Shown here piece by piece: positions 9,960-18,868 of a stretch of 64,000 nucleotides of DNA. Under the pieces are notes generated by a model. That model worked only from the letters and a program-made list of their open reading frames with translations. It was not told the origin of the DNA and did no database searches. The DNA lies in the NCBI GenBank assembly GCA_019448385.1, contig JAGTXO010000022.1, forward strand, positions 441,501 to 505,500. Direction: 5' to 3'. Source of the stretch: Diacronema lutheri (Eukaryota; Haptophyta; Pavlovophyceae; Pavlovales; Pavlovaceae). A program made the position numbers and the translations under genes. Numbering within the stretch: the stretch's first letter is position 1; each line of letters starts with the position of its first letter.

Positions 9960-11513
9960 ATGTCCGCGCTCCCGAGAGGTGGCGCGCCGCCGCTGGGCGG
10001 CGGGACGGAAGCGGAGCCGGGTGCGGAGCGCTCCGGCGAGTCAGACGAGCGACAGCAGCGCACCGCCGCTGCGCTCTTCCCCGCCCATGAGACGCCCGTT
10101 TTCGAGGAGGAGCCGACGCGTGTCTACTGCAAGTTCCCCGGCTGCGGCAAGTCGTACGCGTCCAACGACGGCGTGCGCAAGCACGCGAAGCGGTACCACG
10201 TGCAGTGGCTGACGCTGATGGACGGAAAGAAGGAGGCCGTCTCGGACACCGTGCCACCCGACGGCTACGTCGCCGCCGCCGCCGACGATGCCAAGCAGCT
10301 CGCGCAGAAGCGGCTGCGCACCGAGCCGACGCGGCCGGCGGGTGCCGCTGCGGGCGCGCATCATGAGCTGCACTACGGGCCCGCGGCGACGCTCGCAGGA
10401 ATGGCGACGGGCGCGTTGGGCCGGCCGCCCCTCGGCCCCGGCTTGCACGGCGCCGCGCTCGCCCTCGCCGGCGTGCGCGCGGGCGGCATGGGCGCGGGCG
10501 GCGGAGGCGGCTGCGGCGGCTGCGGTGGCGGCTTTGCGGCGCGGCCTCTGGGCGGCACGGCCGGCGGCAGCCGACGCGGCGCGCAGGGCGTCGCTGACCC
10601 GTACCCCGCCAACCCGCGCAACCCTGTCCTTCCGCTGTCGGGCAGAAAGCGCGGCGTGAGCGGGGATGGCGCGGAGTCGGAGCTCGAGGCCGGTCCGGAC
10701 GGTCCGGATGGCGCGGATGACGGCCGGCCATCGGGCGACGAGCCGGGCGGTGAGGAGGGGCTCGGCTTTTGGACGCACACGATGCCGCCGATCAAGCGCG
10801 GCCCTTCTCTTCTCAATCAGATTGAGGACGAGTTTGACGGGCGAGTCGCCGACCCCGGTTCAAACCTGCTCGCGCCAACCGCTCTCTCGCCGCTCGCGCC
10901 GCTTCCGCTCCACCACGCGCCGCCCGGCGCGCCATCGCATGAGCAGCAGCAGCAGTATTATCACCAGCACCAGCAGCAGCAGCAGCAGCACGCGGCGGCG
11001 GCGGCGGTGGCGCATACGCAACTGCCCGGGCGGTGCGGCGAGGTGCGAGGGGGCGCGGCCGGCAGCGGCGGCTGTGCTAACGGCGGCGGCTACGGCAGCT
11101 GGGCGCCTCGCGCGCCGGCCGACGCCGCGGCGGGTGGCTTGGGCGTGCTCACGACCGCGGCGGCCGCCGCACCCGCCGTGCCCGAGGGCGCGTGCGGTGG
11201 CGCGCAGCCGTCGGCGAACGCGGAAGACCCACCACCGCAGTTCCACCACCGCGCGCCCGACGGTTGCGCCGGTGGGTACGGCGGCGCTGGCGGCGGCGGG
11301 TGCTGCGCGGGCGGCATCGTGGGCGGTGGTGTGCCGACGATCGCGCCCAACCCCTCCGAGGCATCGCTCTTTCTCGACGTCCTCGACCACGCCGAGCCGT
11401 CCGCCGCTGGGCCGGCGCTCCGCCGCGACAACTCCATCGTGGCGCGCGCAGCGCAGACCGGGCGCGTGCCAGCCGGCTCGAGCGTCGACGAGGCGGTCGA
11501 CGAGTTCAAGTGA
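9960..11513 (+). CDS. Single C2H2 zinc-finger protein with low-complexity tail
   Basis: 517 residues from the ATG at 9960; an upstream in-frame ATG at 9768 would add an Arg-rich stretch with no conservation signal. One C2H2 finger with spacing C-x4-C-x12-H-x4-H (C57, C62, H75, H80) is followed by VQWL. A single finger with this KSYAS-DGVRKH core is typical of protist nuclear proteins. The rest is Gly/Ala-rich with a Gln/His tract near 325-345 (QQQQYYHQHQQQQQQH). The C-terminal 60 residues are again more ordered, with SLFLDVLDHAEPS and a DNSIVARAAQ stretch. Probably a DNA-binding regulator; targets unknown. Confidence 0.75.
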   Translation: MSALPRGGAPPLGGGTEAEPGAERSGESDERQQRTAAALFPAHETPVFEEEPTRVYCKFPGCGKSYASNDGVRKHAKRYHVQWLTLMDGKKEAVSDTVPPDGYVAAAADDAKQLAQKRLRTEPTRPAGAAAGAHHELHYGPAATLAGMATGALGRPPLGPGLHGAALALAGVRAGGMGAGGGGGCGGCGGGFAARPLGGTAGGSRRGAQGVADPYPANPRNPVLPLSGRKRGVSGDGAESELEAGPDGPDGADDGRPSGDEPGGEEGLGFWTHTMPPIKRGPSLLNQIEDEFDGRVADPGSNLLAPTALSPLAPLPLHHAPPGAPSHEQQQQYYHQHQQQQQQHAAAAAVAHTQLPGRCGEVRGGAAGSGGCANGGGYGSWAPRAPADAAAGGLGVLTTAAAAAPAVPEGACGGAQPSANAEDPPPQFHHRAPDGCAGGYGGAGGGGCCAGGIVGGGVPTIAPNPSEASLFLDVLDHAEPSAAGPALRRDNSIVARAAQTGRVPAGSSVDEAVDEFK

Positions 11514-11607
11514 GCGCGCCCAAAAAATCCTTTAATAGCTGATCACAGTGCCTCTCTCCAACCCCTTCGGACCTCGCCGCAGCATCGCACAGCCGGCCTG
11601 TCAGCGC

Positions 11608-12198
11608 TTAGAAATAGGGGAACGGCTTGCCGTACAGCGCGGCCTGCGTCACGATCCCGGAGAAGGCGAGCATCGCCAGGCGACCGTTCTTGATCTCGGC
11701 GAGCTGCATGCGCTCGGCGTTGCCCTTGCCAAGGTTGAGCGGGTCGAAAAAGTACTCGCCCGGCTTGGCCGGCGTGTTGACGTTGAAGAGCTGGAAGATC
11801 TTCGGCGTGCCGCCGAGCAGCTCGAAGAGCGACGCGGCGATGAACAGGACGAGCATGTCGCCCTTGGCGACCATCGCGTCGTGCGCGGCGAGCGGGCCGA
11901 CCTGATAGGCAGCGCCAGGGAAGCGCACGCCGAGGTCCGTCGCGATCCAGCCCGCGGTGGCCAGCATGCAGATGCGGCCGTGCTTGAGCTCTGACTCGAC
12001 CAGCCACTTCGTCGAGACGTACGTCGAGCACTTCAGCGGGTCAAAGCCCTGGCTGCCGATAAGACCGTCGAGGGCGGGCGGCGCCTCGAGAAACGGGAGC
12101 GCCCTCGACTTGGCCATCATCGACACCGCCGGCCGCGCACCCGCGCGCGCGCTCAGCGGCGCGTTGAAGGCCAGCGCCGCGACGGAGAGGGCAAGCAT
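11608..12198 (-). CDS. Chlorophyll a/c (fucoxanthin) light-harvesting protein
   Basis: 196 residues, intronless, with ATG ending at 12198. An N-terminal signal-like stretch (LALSVAALAFNAPL) is followed by a transit-like segment to about residue 30, as for plastids reached through the ER. Helix 1 carries ESELKHGRICMLATAG and helix 3 AEIKNGRLAMLAFSG, the paired Glu/Arg chlorophyll-binding motifs of the LHC superfamily; helix 2 lies between them. Length and motif spelling fit the FCP/Lhcr-Lhcf groups of red-lineage algae. It binds pigments in the thylakoid antenna. The promoter has the A/T dyad 38 bp upstream and, about 310 bp upstream, CCAAT joined to CACGTG. Confidence 0.95.
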   Translation of the reverse strand: MLALSVAALAFNAPLSARAGARPAVSMMAKSRALPFLEAPPALDGLIGSQGFDPLKCSTYVSTKWLVESELKHGRICMLATAGWIATDLGVRFPGAAYQVGPLAAHDAMVAKGDMLVLFIAASLFELLGGTPKIFQLFNVNTPAKPGEYFFDPLNLGKGNAERMQLAEIKNGRLAMLAFSGIVTQAALYGKPFPYF

Positions 12199-12235
12199 GG
12201 CTGCGGGATAATTAGGAAAAATAATCGCGCACGTC

Positions 12236-12247
12236 TTTTTGAAAAGG
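12236..12247 (-). promoter_or_regulatory. TTTTTGAAAAGG dyad upstream of LHC gene
   Basis: A copy of the recurrent A/T dyad lies 38 bp upstream of the LHC start codon. Confidence 0.4.
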
Positions 12248-12503
12248 AAAATAGAGGAGGCGGACATACAAGGCCGGGACGACGTGCCGCTCTTCGAGGA
12301 TCTGTCACACGAGACTGAGGCCGGTTGCACGGCGCTCATTGCGCGTGGCTGCAGCGGTGAGCCCCCGCCAAGGGAGCGCCACGTCTTCTGCCACGCGCTC
12401 GGTGGCGCCATTGACGTGGCCGAGCGAGGGCTCGCGCGCAACAGTGGCCGCACGTCTGAGCGGAAGCCCCAAAAAAGAGCATGCATGTATGCTCTGACTT
12501 GGG

Positions 12504-12514
12504 CCAATCACGTG
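12504..12514. promoter_or_regulatory. CCAAT plus G-box (CACGTG)
   Basis: CCAAT is directly abutted to the palindrome CACGTG, about 310 bp upstream of the LHC start. In plants CACGTG binds bHLH/bZIP factors at light-regulated promoters. Use here is inference, and a chance match is possible. Confidence 0.3.
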
Positions 12515-12688
12515 CAAGTATGCAACTGGGGCTAGAATAAAAAGTCACGCCGACGGGAGTCTCGCGCGGCAAGTCGACCGGAGTCTCGACGTGGGCGCCG
12601 GAGAGGCGAATCGCGATACAGGATGAATGGCTTTCGGTCAAAGCGCAGGATCAATACGCAAAATTCACCTCTACGAAATGTTGACGGC

Positions 12689-12760
12689 GGGGATGTGGTC
12701 TAATGGCATGATTCTCCTTCTGGGTAGGAGAGGTCCCGAGTTCGATTCTCGGCATCCCCC
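12689..12760 (+). tRNA. tRNA-Pro (UGG)
   Basis: A 72-base cloverleaf. The acceptor stem GGGGATG pairs with CATCCCC. The anticodon stem CTCCT/AGGAG holds the loop TCTGGGT (anticodon TGG, G37). The T arm CCGAG-TTCGATT-CTCGG matches the pol III B box. Position 33 reads C rather than the usual U. A T-run (ATTTTGCATTTTG) follows as terminator. Confidence 0.9.
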
Positions 12761-12781
12761 CATTTTGCATTTTGCGCGCGC

Positions 12782-13969
12782 TTATCGCGCCTCTTCGCGC
12801 CATTCGCCGCCGCGCCGCGCGCGCGTGAGGATCGCGTCGCCCGCGCCCGTGCCCGCGAGCTCGCACGCATAGCGCACGCCTGGCGGCACCGTGCCGCAAA
12901 GCAGCTCCCACGCGAACGCGGCGGTCGCCAGCCCGACGCAGTCCTCGAGGTCGGGGTGCACGAGCTCGAGCGTGACCGCGCGCCCGCCTGCGGCCGCGTC
13001 GACGCGCATCGCGTTGGTCGCGCCGACGAGCCGGTCGACCGCGCGGATCACCGGCTCCGACGCGCGCGCGACAACCGCCATCGCGCGCCGGTCGAGCAGC
13101 ACGCGCGCGGGCGCGAGCGCGACGACGCCGAAGAGCTCGTTCCACACCTGCGGCGCCGTCCCGAACCGTGAGCTCAGCGTGCGCAGCCGACGCGCGAATG
13201 GCGCGGCAGTCGCGGCCGTGAGCACGTCCGGGTTGTCGAGCAGGCAAATTGAGCGCGTGCCGACGCGCGCGCCGAAGGGCACCTCTCGCCGCTCGCTCCA
13301 CGGGCGGAGTCCGACGAGCACGCCGTCGCGGACACACAGCGCCGGCTCGGCGAGCAGGTGGAATGTGGCCGCGACAATGGCCGGTCCCGCATTGCCCGTG
13401 CCGGCGGTGAAGAAGGAGAGTTCGGCGTCGATCGGTGCGTCGGCCGGCAGCCGCGCGACCGCGGCGGCGAGCATGAGCGCCGAGACGCCCGGCCATATGC
13501 CGCACGCGAGCACCGCCGGCACGCCCGCCGCGCGCGCGGGCGCGTCGAGCTCGTCGCGTGCGGCGCGCGCGAGCGCGCCATTGTCGCACACGTCGCAGTA
13601 CGCAACGCCGTTTCGCACGGCCGCCGCGAGGCAGTGCGCGCGCTCGACGGATTGGAAGGGGCCGGCGGTGTGTACGCAGACGTCCACACCGGCGAGCGCC
13701 GCGTCGAGGCTCGGCGCGTCGTCCAAGTCGCACGGCGCGAACGAGATGCGCCCGTCTGCGCCGGCCGCACCGAGCGCGCGGCGCAGCGCGTCGAACCGCG
13801 CCGCGCTCCGCCCGCCGACGGCCACGTGCAGCGGCCGGCCGTGCTCGGCAGCAAGGCGGAGCAGCCAACGCACTGTCGAGCCACCGACGCGCCCGTTGCC
13901 GCCAACCACGACCGCGCGCCACGGCGCGGGCGCGCCGAGCGCGAGTGCCGCCGCGACGAGCAGCAGCAT
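12782..13969 (-). CDS. Saccharopine dehydrogenase-like NAD(P)-binding protein
   Basis: 395 residues, intronless. I chose the ATG ending at 13969; a GTG two codons upstream is not needed. A hydrophobic N-terminus (MLLLVAAALALGAPAPW) could be a signal or anchor. A Rossmann fold follows at once: AVVVGGNGRVGGSTVRW near residues 19-35, then GRSAAR, a CDLDDAPSL block, a VCVHTAGPF turn and CGIWPGVSALM. This is the layout of the saccharopine dehydrogenase/trans-acting enoyl reductase superfamily, many members of which are not lysine enzymes. Exact substrate unknown. It is divergent from the GT92 gene (209 bp), with two A/T dyads in between. Confidence 0.8.
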   Translation of the reverse strand: MLLLVAAALALGAPAPWRAVVVGGNGRVGGSTVRWLLRLAAEHGRPLHVAVGGRSAARFDALRRALGAAGADGRISFAPCDLDDAPSLDAALAGVDVCVHTAGPFQSVERAHCLAAAVRNGVAYCDVCDNGALARAARDELDAPARAAGVPAVLACGIWPGVSALMLAAAVARLPADAPIDAELSFFTAGTGNAGPAIVAATFHLLAEPALCVRDGVLVGLRPWSERREVPFGARVGTRSICLLDNPDVLTAATAAPFARRLRTLSSRFGTAPQVWNELFGVVALAPARVLLDRRAMAVVARASEPVIRAVDRLVGATNAMRVDAAAGGRAVTLELVHPDLEDCVGLATAAFAWELLCGTVPPGVRYACELAGTGAGDAILTRARRGGEWREEAR

Positions 13970-14009
13970 CGACACCGCGCGCGACGAGCAGAATCAACGG
14001 CAAAACGTG

Positions 14010-14040
14010 TTTTTGAAAACTCTGCTCATTTTTCAAAAAG
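14010..14040. promoter_or_regulatory. Pair of TTTTSAAAA dyads in divergent promoter
   Basis: TTTTTGAAAAC at about 14010 and TTTTTCAAAAAG ending at 14040 lie in opposite wording 41-71 bp upstream of the dehydrogenase start and about 140 bp upstream of the GT92 start. Confidence 0.4.
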
Positions 14041-14178
14041 CCCACGAAAAAGCCCGAGAGGAAAAAGCCGTGCGTTTTGCGCACGCCCTCCATTCTGGAC
14101 ACGCCACCAAGTAGCTGCGTGATAAAAGGGTTCATGATGGGACGTTCGGTCCGCCAGTGAGCGGCTGGTCGCCGACAC

Positions 14179-15654
14179 GTGATGGCGGCGCAGCTGGCCG
14201 CGCTGCTCGCGTGCGCGCAGGCCGTGCCGCCGCGGGTTGTCCGATGGGGCGAGCCCGCCGCAGAGCTCGGCGACTTCGCCGCCTTCGCCGCGTACCGTGT
14301 GCACGGCAACCGAACGGTCGCGATCGTCGGCCTCGCGCGCGGCTCTGCAGAGGCCGTCTGGCAGCAGCGCCGCGCGTGGCCGCGCTGCGCGTTTCCCGAC
14401 GGGTCGAGTGGATACGCGCGTGCCGTCCGCGCTGACGTCTTTGTCGACACCGAGTCACGCGTCGCCAACGCGCGCATCGCGCTGCACACGGCCGTCGCCC
14501 TGTTTTGCGACGCGCCCGACGGCGGCGCGCTCGCGCCCGACGCGCCGGCGCACGTGCGGCTCGCGCTCGGCGATGGCGAGGCGGTCGATGTGCCGTACAT
14601 GCAGCCGCGCGCCGAGCCGCCCGTCCACCTCGCCGTCTGCACGCGCGTCTTTGGTGCGCGCCCGTGCGCGCGCCGGCCTGACTTGGCACGACCGCGCCGA
14701 CCGCGACCGCGCCGACCGCGACCGCGCGCGCGCGCGCGCGTTCGGCCATCGCGCGCAGGCGATAGCGTGCACGTGCGCCTTTTGCGCGAGTGGCTGGCGC
14801 ACCACCGCGCGGCAGGCGCCGGTCGTTTCGTGCTGCACGACCACGGCGACGCGGCCGGGCGGTGGGGCGACGCGCGCGCCGACCTGCGCGCCGCGCTCGC
14901 AGCGGGAGGCCCTGGCGATGGCGCTGGCGGTGGCGGCGGTGGTAGCGTCGCCTCAGCGGCCGCGAGCGCGGACGTCGAGGTCGTGCCCATGATCGGCTCG
15001 TACCGCACGTGGGCATACCACCAGAAACTCGCGTATTACGACTGCCTGCTGCGCGTGCACGCCGGCGCGCGCTGGGCGCTCATGATCGACCTGGACGAGG
15101 CCGCGTGGGTGCGCGGCCAGACGCTCGGCGCGCTGCTTGGCGCGCTGCCCGCGCACACGAGCGCAGTCGTGCTGCAGTTCGCCGACGTGCTCACGTTTGC
15201 ATGCCACCCGGACACGAAACGACCGTTACTCGAGCGAATGGCGTACGTGCGCACGCCGTCGCCGACGCGCATGCCGCGCAAGAACTGCGTCGGCGGCAAG
15301 TACGCGATCCGGCCGCGCGCGCACGTGCGGACACCGCTCAACACGCACGCGCCCAAGAACCGGACTCGCCCGTTTTGTGTGATGCCCGTCCTCACCTCGG
15401 CACGTATCAACCATTACCACCAGCTCGAGCACTCTGGCGTCATGAGCGAGCGTGCCACGCCGTGGCGCGCAGCGCGCTACTGCGAGGAGGCGGAAAACTA
15501 CGCGCCGACCGACGCACCCACGTGGCGCTTGCGCTATGTGCGCGTCGGGCCGGATGGCGCGCATCCCATGCTTGGCGGCGGCGGCGGCGACGGCGACAAG
15601 CAAGGGATGGTGGTGTTTGAGCCTGATCCGGACGGACGGACCCGGGGGCTCTGA
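14179..15654 (+). CDS. GT92 (DUF23) family glycosyltransferase
   Basis: Exons 14179-14653 and 14759-15654 encode 456 residues. A short hydrophobic N-terminus is present. The catalytic half begins at HLAVCTRVFG, joined across the intron to DSVHVRLLREWLAHH, then RFVLHDHGD, MIGSYRTWAYHQKLAYYDCL, a metal-binding LMIDLDEAAW near residue 265, and a conserved ARINHYHQLEHSG at the end. This is the standard GT92 order. GT92 enzymes include beta-1,4-galactosyltransferases. The 105-bp intron (GTGCGCGCCC to GCGCAG) is a stop-free multiple of three, but its Arg/Pro/Ala translation interrupts the conserved FG-DSVHV joint, so it is removed. Third glycosyltransferase gene in 12 kb. Confidence 0.85.
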   Translation: MMAAQLAALLACAQAVPPRVVRWGEPAAELGDFAAFAAYRVHGNRTVAIVGLARGSAEAVWQQRRAWPRCAFPDGSSGYARAVRADVFVDTESRVANARIALHTAVALFCDAPDGGALAPDAPAHVRLALGDGEAVDVPYMQPRAEPPVHLAVCTRVFGARPCARRPDLARPRRPRPRRPRPRARARVRPSRAGDSVHVRLLREWLAHHRAAGAGRFVLHDHGDAAGRWGDARADLRAALAAGGPGDGAGGGGGGSVASAAASADVEVVPMIGSYRTWAYHQKLAYYDCLLRVHAGARWALMIDLDEAAWVRGQTLGALLGALPAHTSAVVLQFADVLTFACHPDTKRPLLERMAYVRTPSPTRMPRKNCVGGKYAIRPRAHVRTPLNTHAPKNRTRPFCVMPVLTSARINHYHQLEHSGVMSERATPWRAARYCEEAENYAPTDAPTWRLRYVRVGPDGAHPMLGGGGGDGDKQGMVVFEPDPDGRTRGL

Positions 15655-15931
15655 TTCCGTCAGTTTTGCCGAGTCCGACCGGGGAGGAGGTCGCGGCCCA
15701 GCGGGTCGCGCGTTGCCGGCCGCGGGCGACGAGCTCGGCAGAGACCGCAACTTTGACGATGCGCGCTCGCGGCCGCTCGGTGCCCCTGGCGCGAAGTGGC
15801 TCGGTGCCCCTAGCGCGAAGTGGCGCGCCCGCTATCGCGCGCAATGACTGTCGACCAGGCTCGGCGTGGACTGACGTCGTAGGAGCCCGCGGGGTTGCGA
15901 CGCCGTCGTCGTCGCACGACGCTCGTCGCCC

Positions 15932-16111
15932 TCATCCGACGCTCCGCGGTGCGATTGTCGCGAAGTACTCGCGCGCGAATTGGAAGACGTCGGCAGGCTG
16001 CTGCACGAGGCACGAGCTCACGAAATCGTTGAGCATCTGCGGCACCTCCGGGTGCTCTTTGAGGTACGCCTCGTGCTCCAACTTCAGCTCCGCTTTCCGC
16101 TCGTGCTCCAT
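15932..16111 (-). CDS. RIIa/Dpy-30-like small protein (ciliary docking type)
   Basis: A 59-residue protein with ATG ending at 16111 and TGA at 15932. An acidic-basic helix of about 15 residues precedes YLKEHPEVPQMLNDFVSSCL and VQQPADVFQFAREYF, the two-helix dimerisation/docking bundle of RIIa-like proteins (PKA regulatory subunits, radial-spoke and ROPN1-type proteins). The whole protein is just the domain, as in small RIIa-only proteins of flagellated cells. In that family the dimer docks amphipathic helices of A-kinase anchoring or radial-spoke partners. It is tail-to-tail with the GT92 gene. This suggests the organism builds flagella at some life stage. Confidence 0.75.
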   Translation of the reverse strand: MEHERKAELKLEHEAYLKEHPEVPQMLNDFVSSCLVQQPADVFQFAREYFATIAPRSVG

Positions 16112-16256
16112 CGTGGAGGAAATAAAACGGCCCGGAAGGGCCTGAAAAGTAAAAAGTACAAACGCCGGGGCAAGGAGCGAGGGCTGTGGCCGACGAGCAC
16201 AGCGTCACTCTGCGTCACGCTGCGGCGCAATCGCGCCTGGGCCCTCAAAGCGCGAA

Positions 16257-17666
16257 TTAGCGCGGCGCGCAGGCGGTCCACGCGGCGCAGCTGTTGCGCG
16301 CGCACGTAAGCCCGCCCATCGGCACGCCGGTGAGCATGCACAGACGCGACGGCGCCGCGTTGCCCACCCGCCCGCCCGTCCCCTGCTGGCTGAGCGCATT
16401 GGCGCCCCACACGAGCACGTCGCCCGAGCTGAGCAGGGCCGCCGAGTGCTCGGCACCCGCCGCCAGCGCGCGCACCGTGATCGGCACGCGCGCGCGCGCC
16501 GCCTCGTCCCACTCCTCGAGGCCGCGCACGCCCTTGACCTCGCGCGGCGCGGAGATGTGTCGGAACTGCCCGTCGCCGAGCTGACCCCACCGTCCATTGC
16601 CGCACGCGAGGAGGCGCGTCGCGCCCGAGCGCGCGTCGCGCAGCGCGATGAGCGAATGCGCGCCGCCCGCCGCTGCGCACGCGACGCGCCAGCGCTCGGG
16701 CTCGCGCGCTGCGTCCGACACGTGGCCTGCGGCGCGAAGCGCACCGAGCGCGCTGACCTCGACCGGCTCTGCTCGCATCTCGGGGCCGCGCCGGATGGAT
16801 GGCACACCGCCATCGCGCAAGCCGAGCTGCAGCCACCGGTCGTCGCCGAATGCGAACAGCCGCCCGTCCGCCGTGACGGCGAGCGAGTGCGACGCGCCGC
16901 AGGCGGCCGACACGACCGTCGCGCCCGCGAGCGCGCCGCCGACGAGTCGCGGATGCTCGACGAGCGGCGGTGGCGCGGCGGCGGCGGCGGCGGCGATGGC
17001 GACGCCGGCGGGTGCATCACCAAGCCCGAGCTGCCCGCGCTCGTTGGCGCCGAGCGCGAGCAGCGATCCGTCCTCGCAGACGAGCAGAATGTGCGCCGCG
17101 CCTGCCGCGGCGCTCGCGACGCGCCGGCGCGACGCGTCGCCCGCGAGCGCGCGCGGCGGCGCGGCGGGCGCGATGCGCGCGCCGGTGGGCGCGTCGATCG
17201 CCTCGCACCACTCGCCCACCCGCTCGAGCAGCAGCGCGCGCCCGCGCGCCGTCACCGCGACGATCGCGTCGTCGGTTGCGGCGAGCGACGCGACACGCTC
17301 GCCCAGCCGCACGCGCCATGGGCCGGGCGCGCCGTCGCGCACGCTGCCTTCCGCCCCGGGCCAGAGCCACAGCTCGCCGTTCGCATCAGATGCGGCCACG
17401 AAGCTCCCGCCGAACGCGACGGCGCGCACCTCCGCCGCGCCCGCGTCGCGCAGCGTGCGCACGTCGAGCGGCCGCTGCGGCAGGCCCGCGCGCGGCACGG
17501 CGGCCTGGCCCCAGACGAAGAGGCGCTGGGGCGGCGGCGGCGGTGCAGCCGCCGCGTGCGCGCGCTCGCCCCACACTGCGCCACCTGCCGCGCACGCCGC
17601 GCCGCATGCCGCGCCCGCCGCCGCGAGCGCGAGGCGCCGGCCGCCGAGGGCTCGCGCGAGCATCAT
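16257..17666 (-). CDS. RCC1-repeat protein, probably mitochondrial
   Basis: 470 residues from the first of two adjacent ATGs (17666); the frame extends upstream without conserved sequence and would overrun the divergent RibB promoter. An N-terminal Ala/Arg-rich leader (LARALGGRRLALAAAG) followed by QRLFVWGQ suggests a mitochondrial leader before a beta-propeller. RCC1-type blades end in turns such as LLALGANERGQLGLGD, LFAFGDDRWLQLG, LLACGNGRWGQLGDG and VLVWGANALSQQG. The leader-plus-propeller layout resembles fungal Fmp25, but this is a weak guess. Divergent from ribB, 68 bp between starts. Confidence 0.78.
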   Translation of the reverse strand: MMLARALGGRRLALAAAGAACGAACAAGGAVWGERAHAAAAPPPPPQRLFVWGQAAVPRAGLPQRPLDVRTLRDAGAAEVRAVAFGGSFVAASDANGELWLWPGAEGSVRDGAPGPWRVRLGERVASLAATDDAIVAVTARGRALLLERVGEWCEAIDAPTGARIAPAAPPRALAGDASRRRVASAAAGAAHILLVCEDGSLLALGANERGQLGLGDAPAGVAIAAAAAAAPPPLVEHPRLVGGALAGATVVSAACGASHSLAVTADGRLFAFGDDRWLQLGLRDGGVPSIRRGPEMRAEPVEVSALGALRAAGHVSDAAREPERWRVACAAAGGAHSLIALRDARSGATRLLACGNGRWGQLGDGQFRHISAPREVKGVRGLEEWDEAARARVPITVRALAAGAEHSAALLSSGDVLVWGANALSQQGTGGRVGNAAPSRLCMLTGVPMGGLTCARNSCAAWTACAPR

Positions 17667-17734
17667 TCTCGCGTCGTCCAGCCGCCGGGAAACGTCGGAA
17701 CGCTCTGGAGCCGCGGAGAGGGGCCACGAGGACG

Positions 17735-18631
17735 ATGGCGACACTCGTCCCCGAAACGCCCGCGGCGCTGGCCCGCCTCGCCGAGGCGGCGGCGGCGCTC
17801 GAGGGCGACGCGGCAGGCGCACTGGACGATTTGGCGGTGGTACGCGCCCTCCAGCTCCATCGCGACGTGGGCGCCGCGCTCTCGCGCCGCGCGTCGGCGA
17901 TCGGCGCGGCTGCAGCAGCGGCGGCGCCTCCGCCCGTAGCGGCGGCGTCGGCGGCGGCGACGCGCCCCGTGCCCGGCGGCAAGGCGGGGCTGGGCGAGCA
18001 GACGGTTGTCGACGCGGTACGCGCGCTGCGCCGCGGCGAGCTCATCCTCGTCACCGACGACGAGGACCGTGAGAACGAGGGCGACCTCATCATGGCGTCC
18101 GAGCTCGCGACCGCCGAGCGCATGGCCTTTATGGTGCGTCACACGTCAGGCGTCGTCTGCGTCTCGATGCCAGGCGCGCGGATCGACGCGCTCGAGCTGC
18201 CGCCGATGGTCGGGCGCAACGAGGACCCAAAGGGCACCGCCTTCACCGTCTCCGTTGACGCCAAAGCCGGCACGACGACGGGCATCTCGGCGGCGGACCG
18301 CGCGGAAACGCTCCGCCAGCTCGCCGACCCAGCGCGCTCCGCCGCCGACTTCACGCGGCCGGGGCACATCTTTCCGCTGCGCGCGCGTGAGGGCGGCGTG
18401 ATAGTGCGCGAGGGTCACACCGAGGCGACGCTCGACCTGCTCCTTCTCGCCGGCATGGCCCCATGTGGCGCGCTCTCCGAGGTCGTCTCCGCCGACGGCC
18501 TGGAGATGGCGCGCATGCCCGAACTTCGGCGGTTTGCGGCCGAGCACGGCCTCGCACTGACGACGATCGCTGACCTTGTCGCGTACCGCGCGGCACACGG
18601 TATGGCCGACGCGATCCGTCCGATCGACTGA
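17735..18631 (+). CDS. ribB: 3,4-dihydroxy-2-butanone 4-phosphate synthase (RibB)
   Basis: 298 residues, intronless. An Ala-rich extension of about 85 residues precedes the domain and may serve organelle targeting. The domain has [20 protein letters not shown] (acidic metal-binding loop), [22 protein letters not shown], and [20 protein letters not shown] with [13 protein letters not shown], all RibB signatures. It makes the four-carbon unit of riboflavin from ribulose 5-phosphate. There is no C-terminal GTP cyclohydrolase II domain, unlike plant RibA fusions, so that step must be encoded elsewhere. Confidence 0.93.
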   Translation: MATLVPETPAALARLAEAAAALEGDAAGALDDLAVVRALQLHRDVGAALSRRASAIGAAAAAAAPPPVAAASAAATRPVPGGKAGLGEQTVVDAVRALRRGELILVTDDEDRENEGDLIMASELATAERMAFMVRHTSGVVCVSMPGARIDALELPPMVGRNEDPKGTAFTVSVDAKAGTTTGISAADRAETLRQLADPARSAADFTRPGHIFPLRAREGGVIVREGHTEATLDLLLLAGMAPCGALSEVVSADGLEMARMPELRRFAAEHGLALTTIADLVAYRAAHGMADAIRPID

Positions 18632-18796
18632 GGCCACGGCACGCGCCATGCGCGGCCACCGCGCCCGCCACCTGGGGTGGGCGCGGGCGACGCGGCCCGT
18701 CGTTTGAACTAGTTCCGGAGCCAGCCCGCGGACGCGTCCATGTCAGCGTCCGGGCCAGCTCGCAATGTGCACGTCGTAGCAAGAAAAGGGGCAAAA

Positions 18797-18868
18797 GGGG
18801 GATGCCGAGAATCGAACTCGGGACCTCTCCCACCCGAAGGGAAAATCATGCCACTAGACCACATCCCC
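18797..18868 (-). tRNA. tRNA-Pro (CGG)
   Basis: Acceptor GGGGATG/CATCCCC, anticodon loop TTCGGGT (CGG, normal U33), T arm CCGAG-TTCGATT-CTCGG. Almost identical in acceptor and T arm to the UGG copy at 12689. A CTTTT terminator follows, and a TATATAA element lies about 33 bp upstream (18901). Confidence 0.92.

Larger units (their letters stand above)
12199..12688. other. LHC promoter region and upstream spacer
   Basis: About 490 bases between the LHC start and the tRNA-Pro. It holds the A/T dyad, a GCATGCATG run near 12480 and CCAATCACGTG at 12504. An open plus-strand frame (12239-12535) has a mixed composition but no ATG at its start, so I do not call a gene. Confidence 0.4.

Noticed and set aside
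12239-12535. Open frame upstream of the LHC gene with mixed amino-acid composition
   Set aside because: It has no ATG near its start, overlaps the LHC promoter dyad, and shows no family signature.
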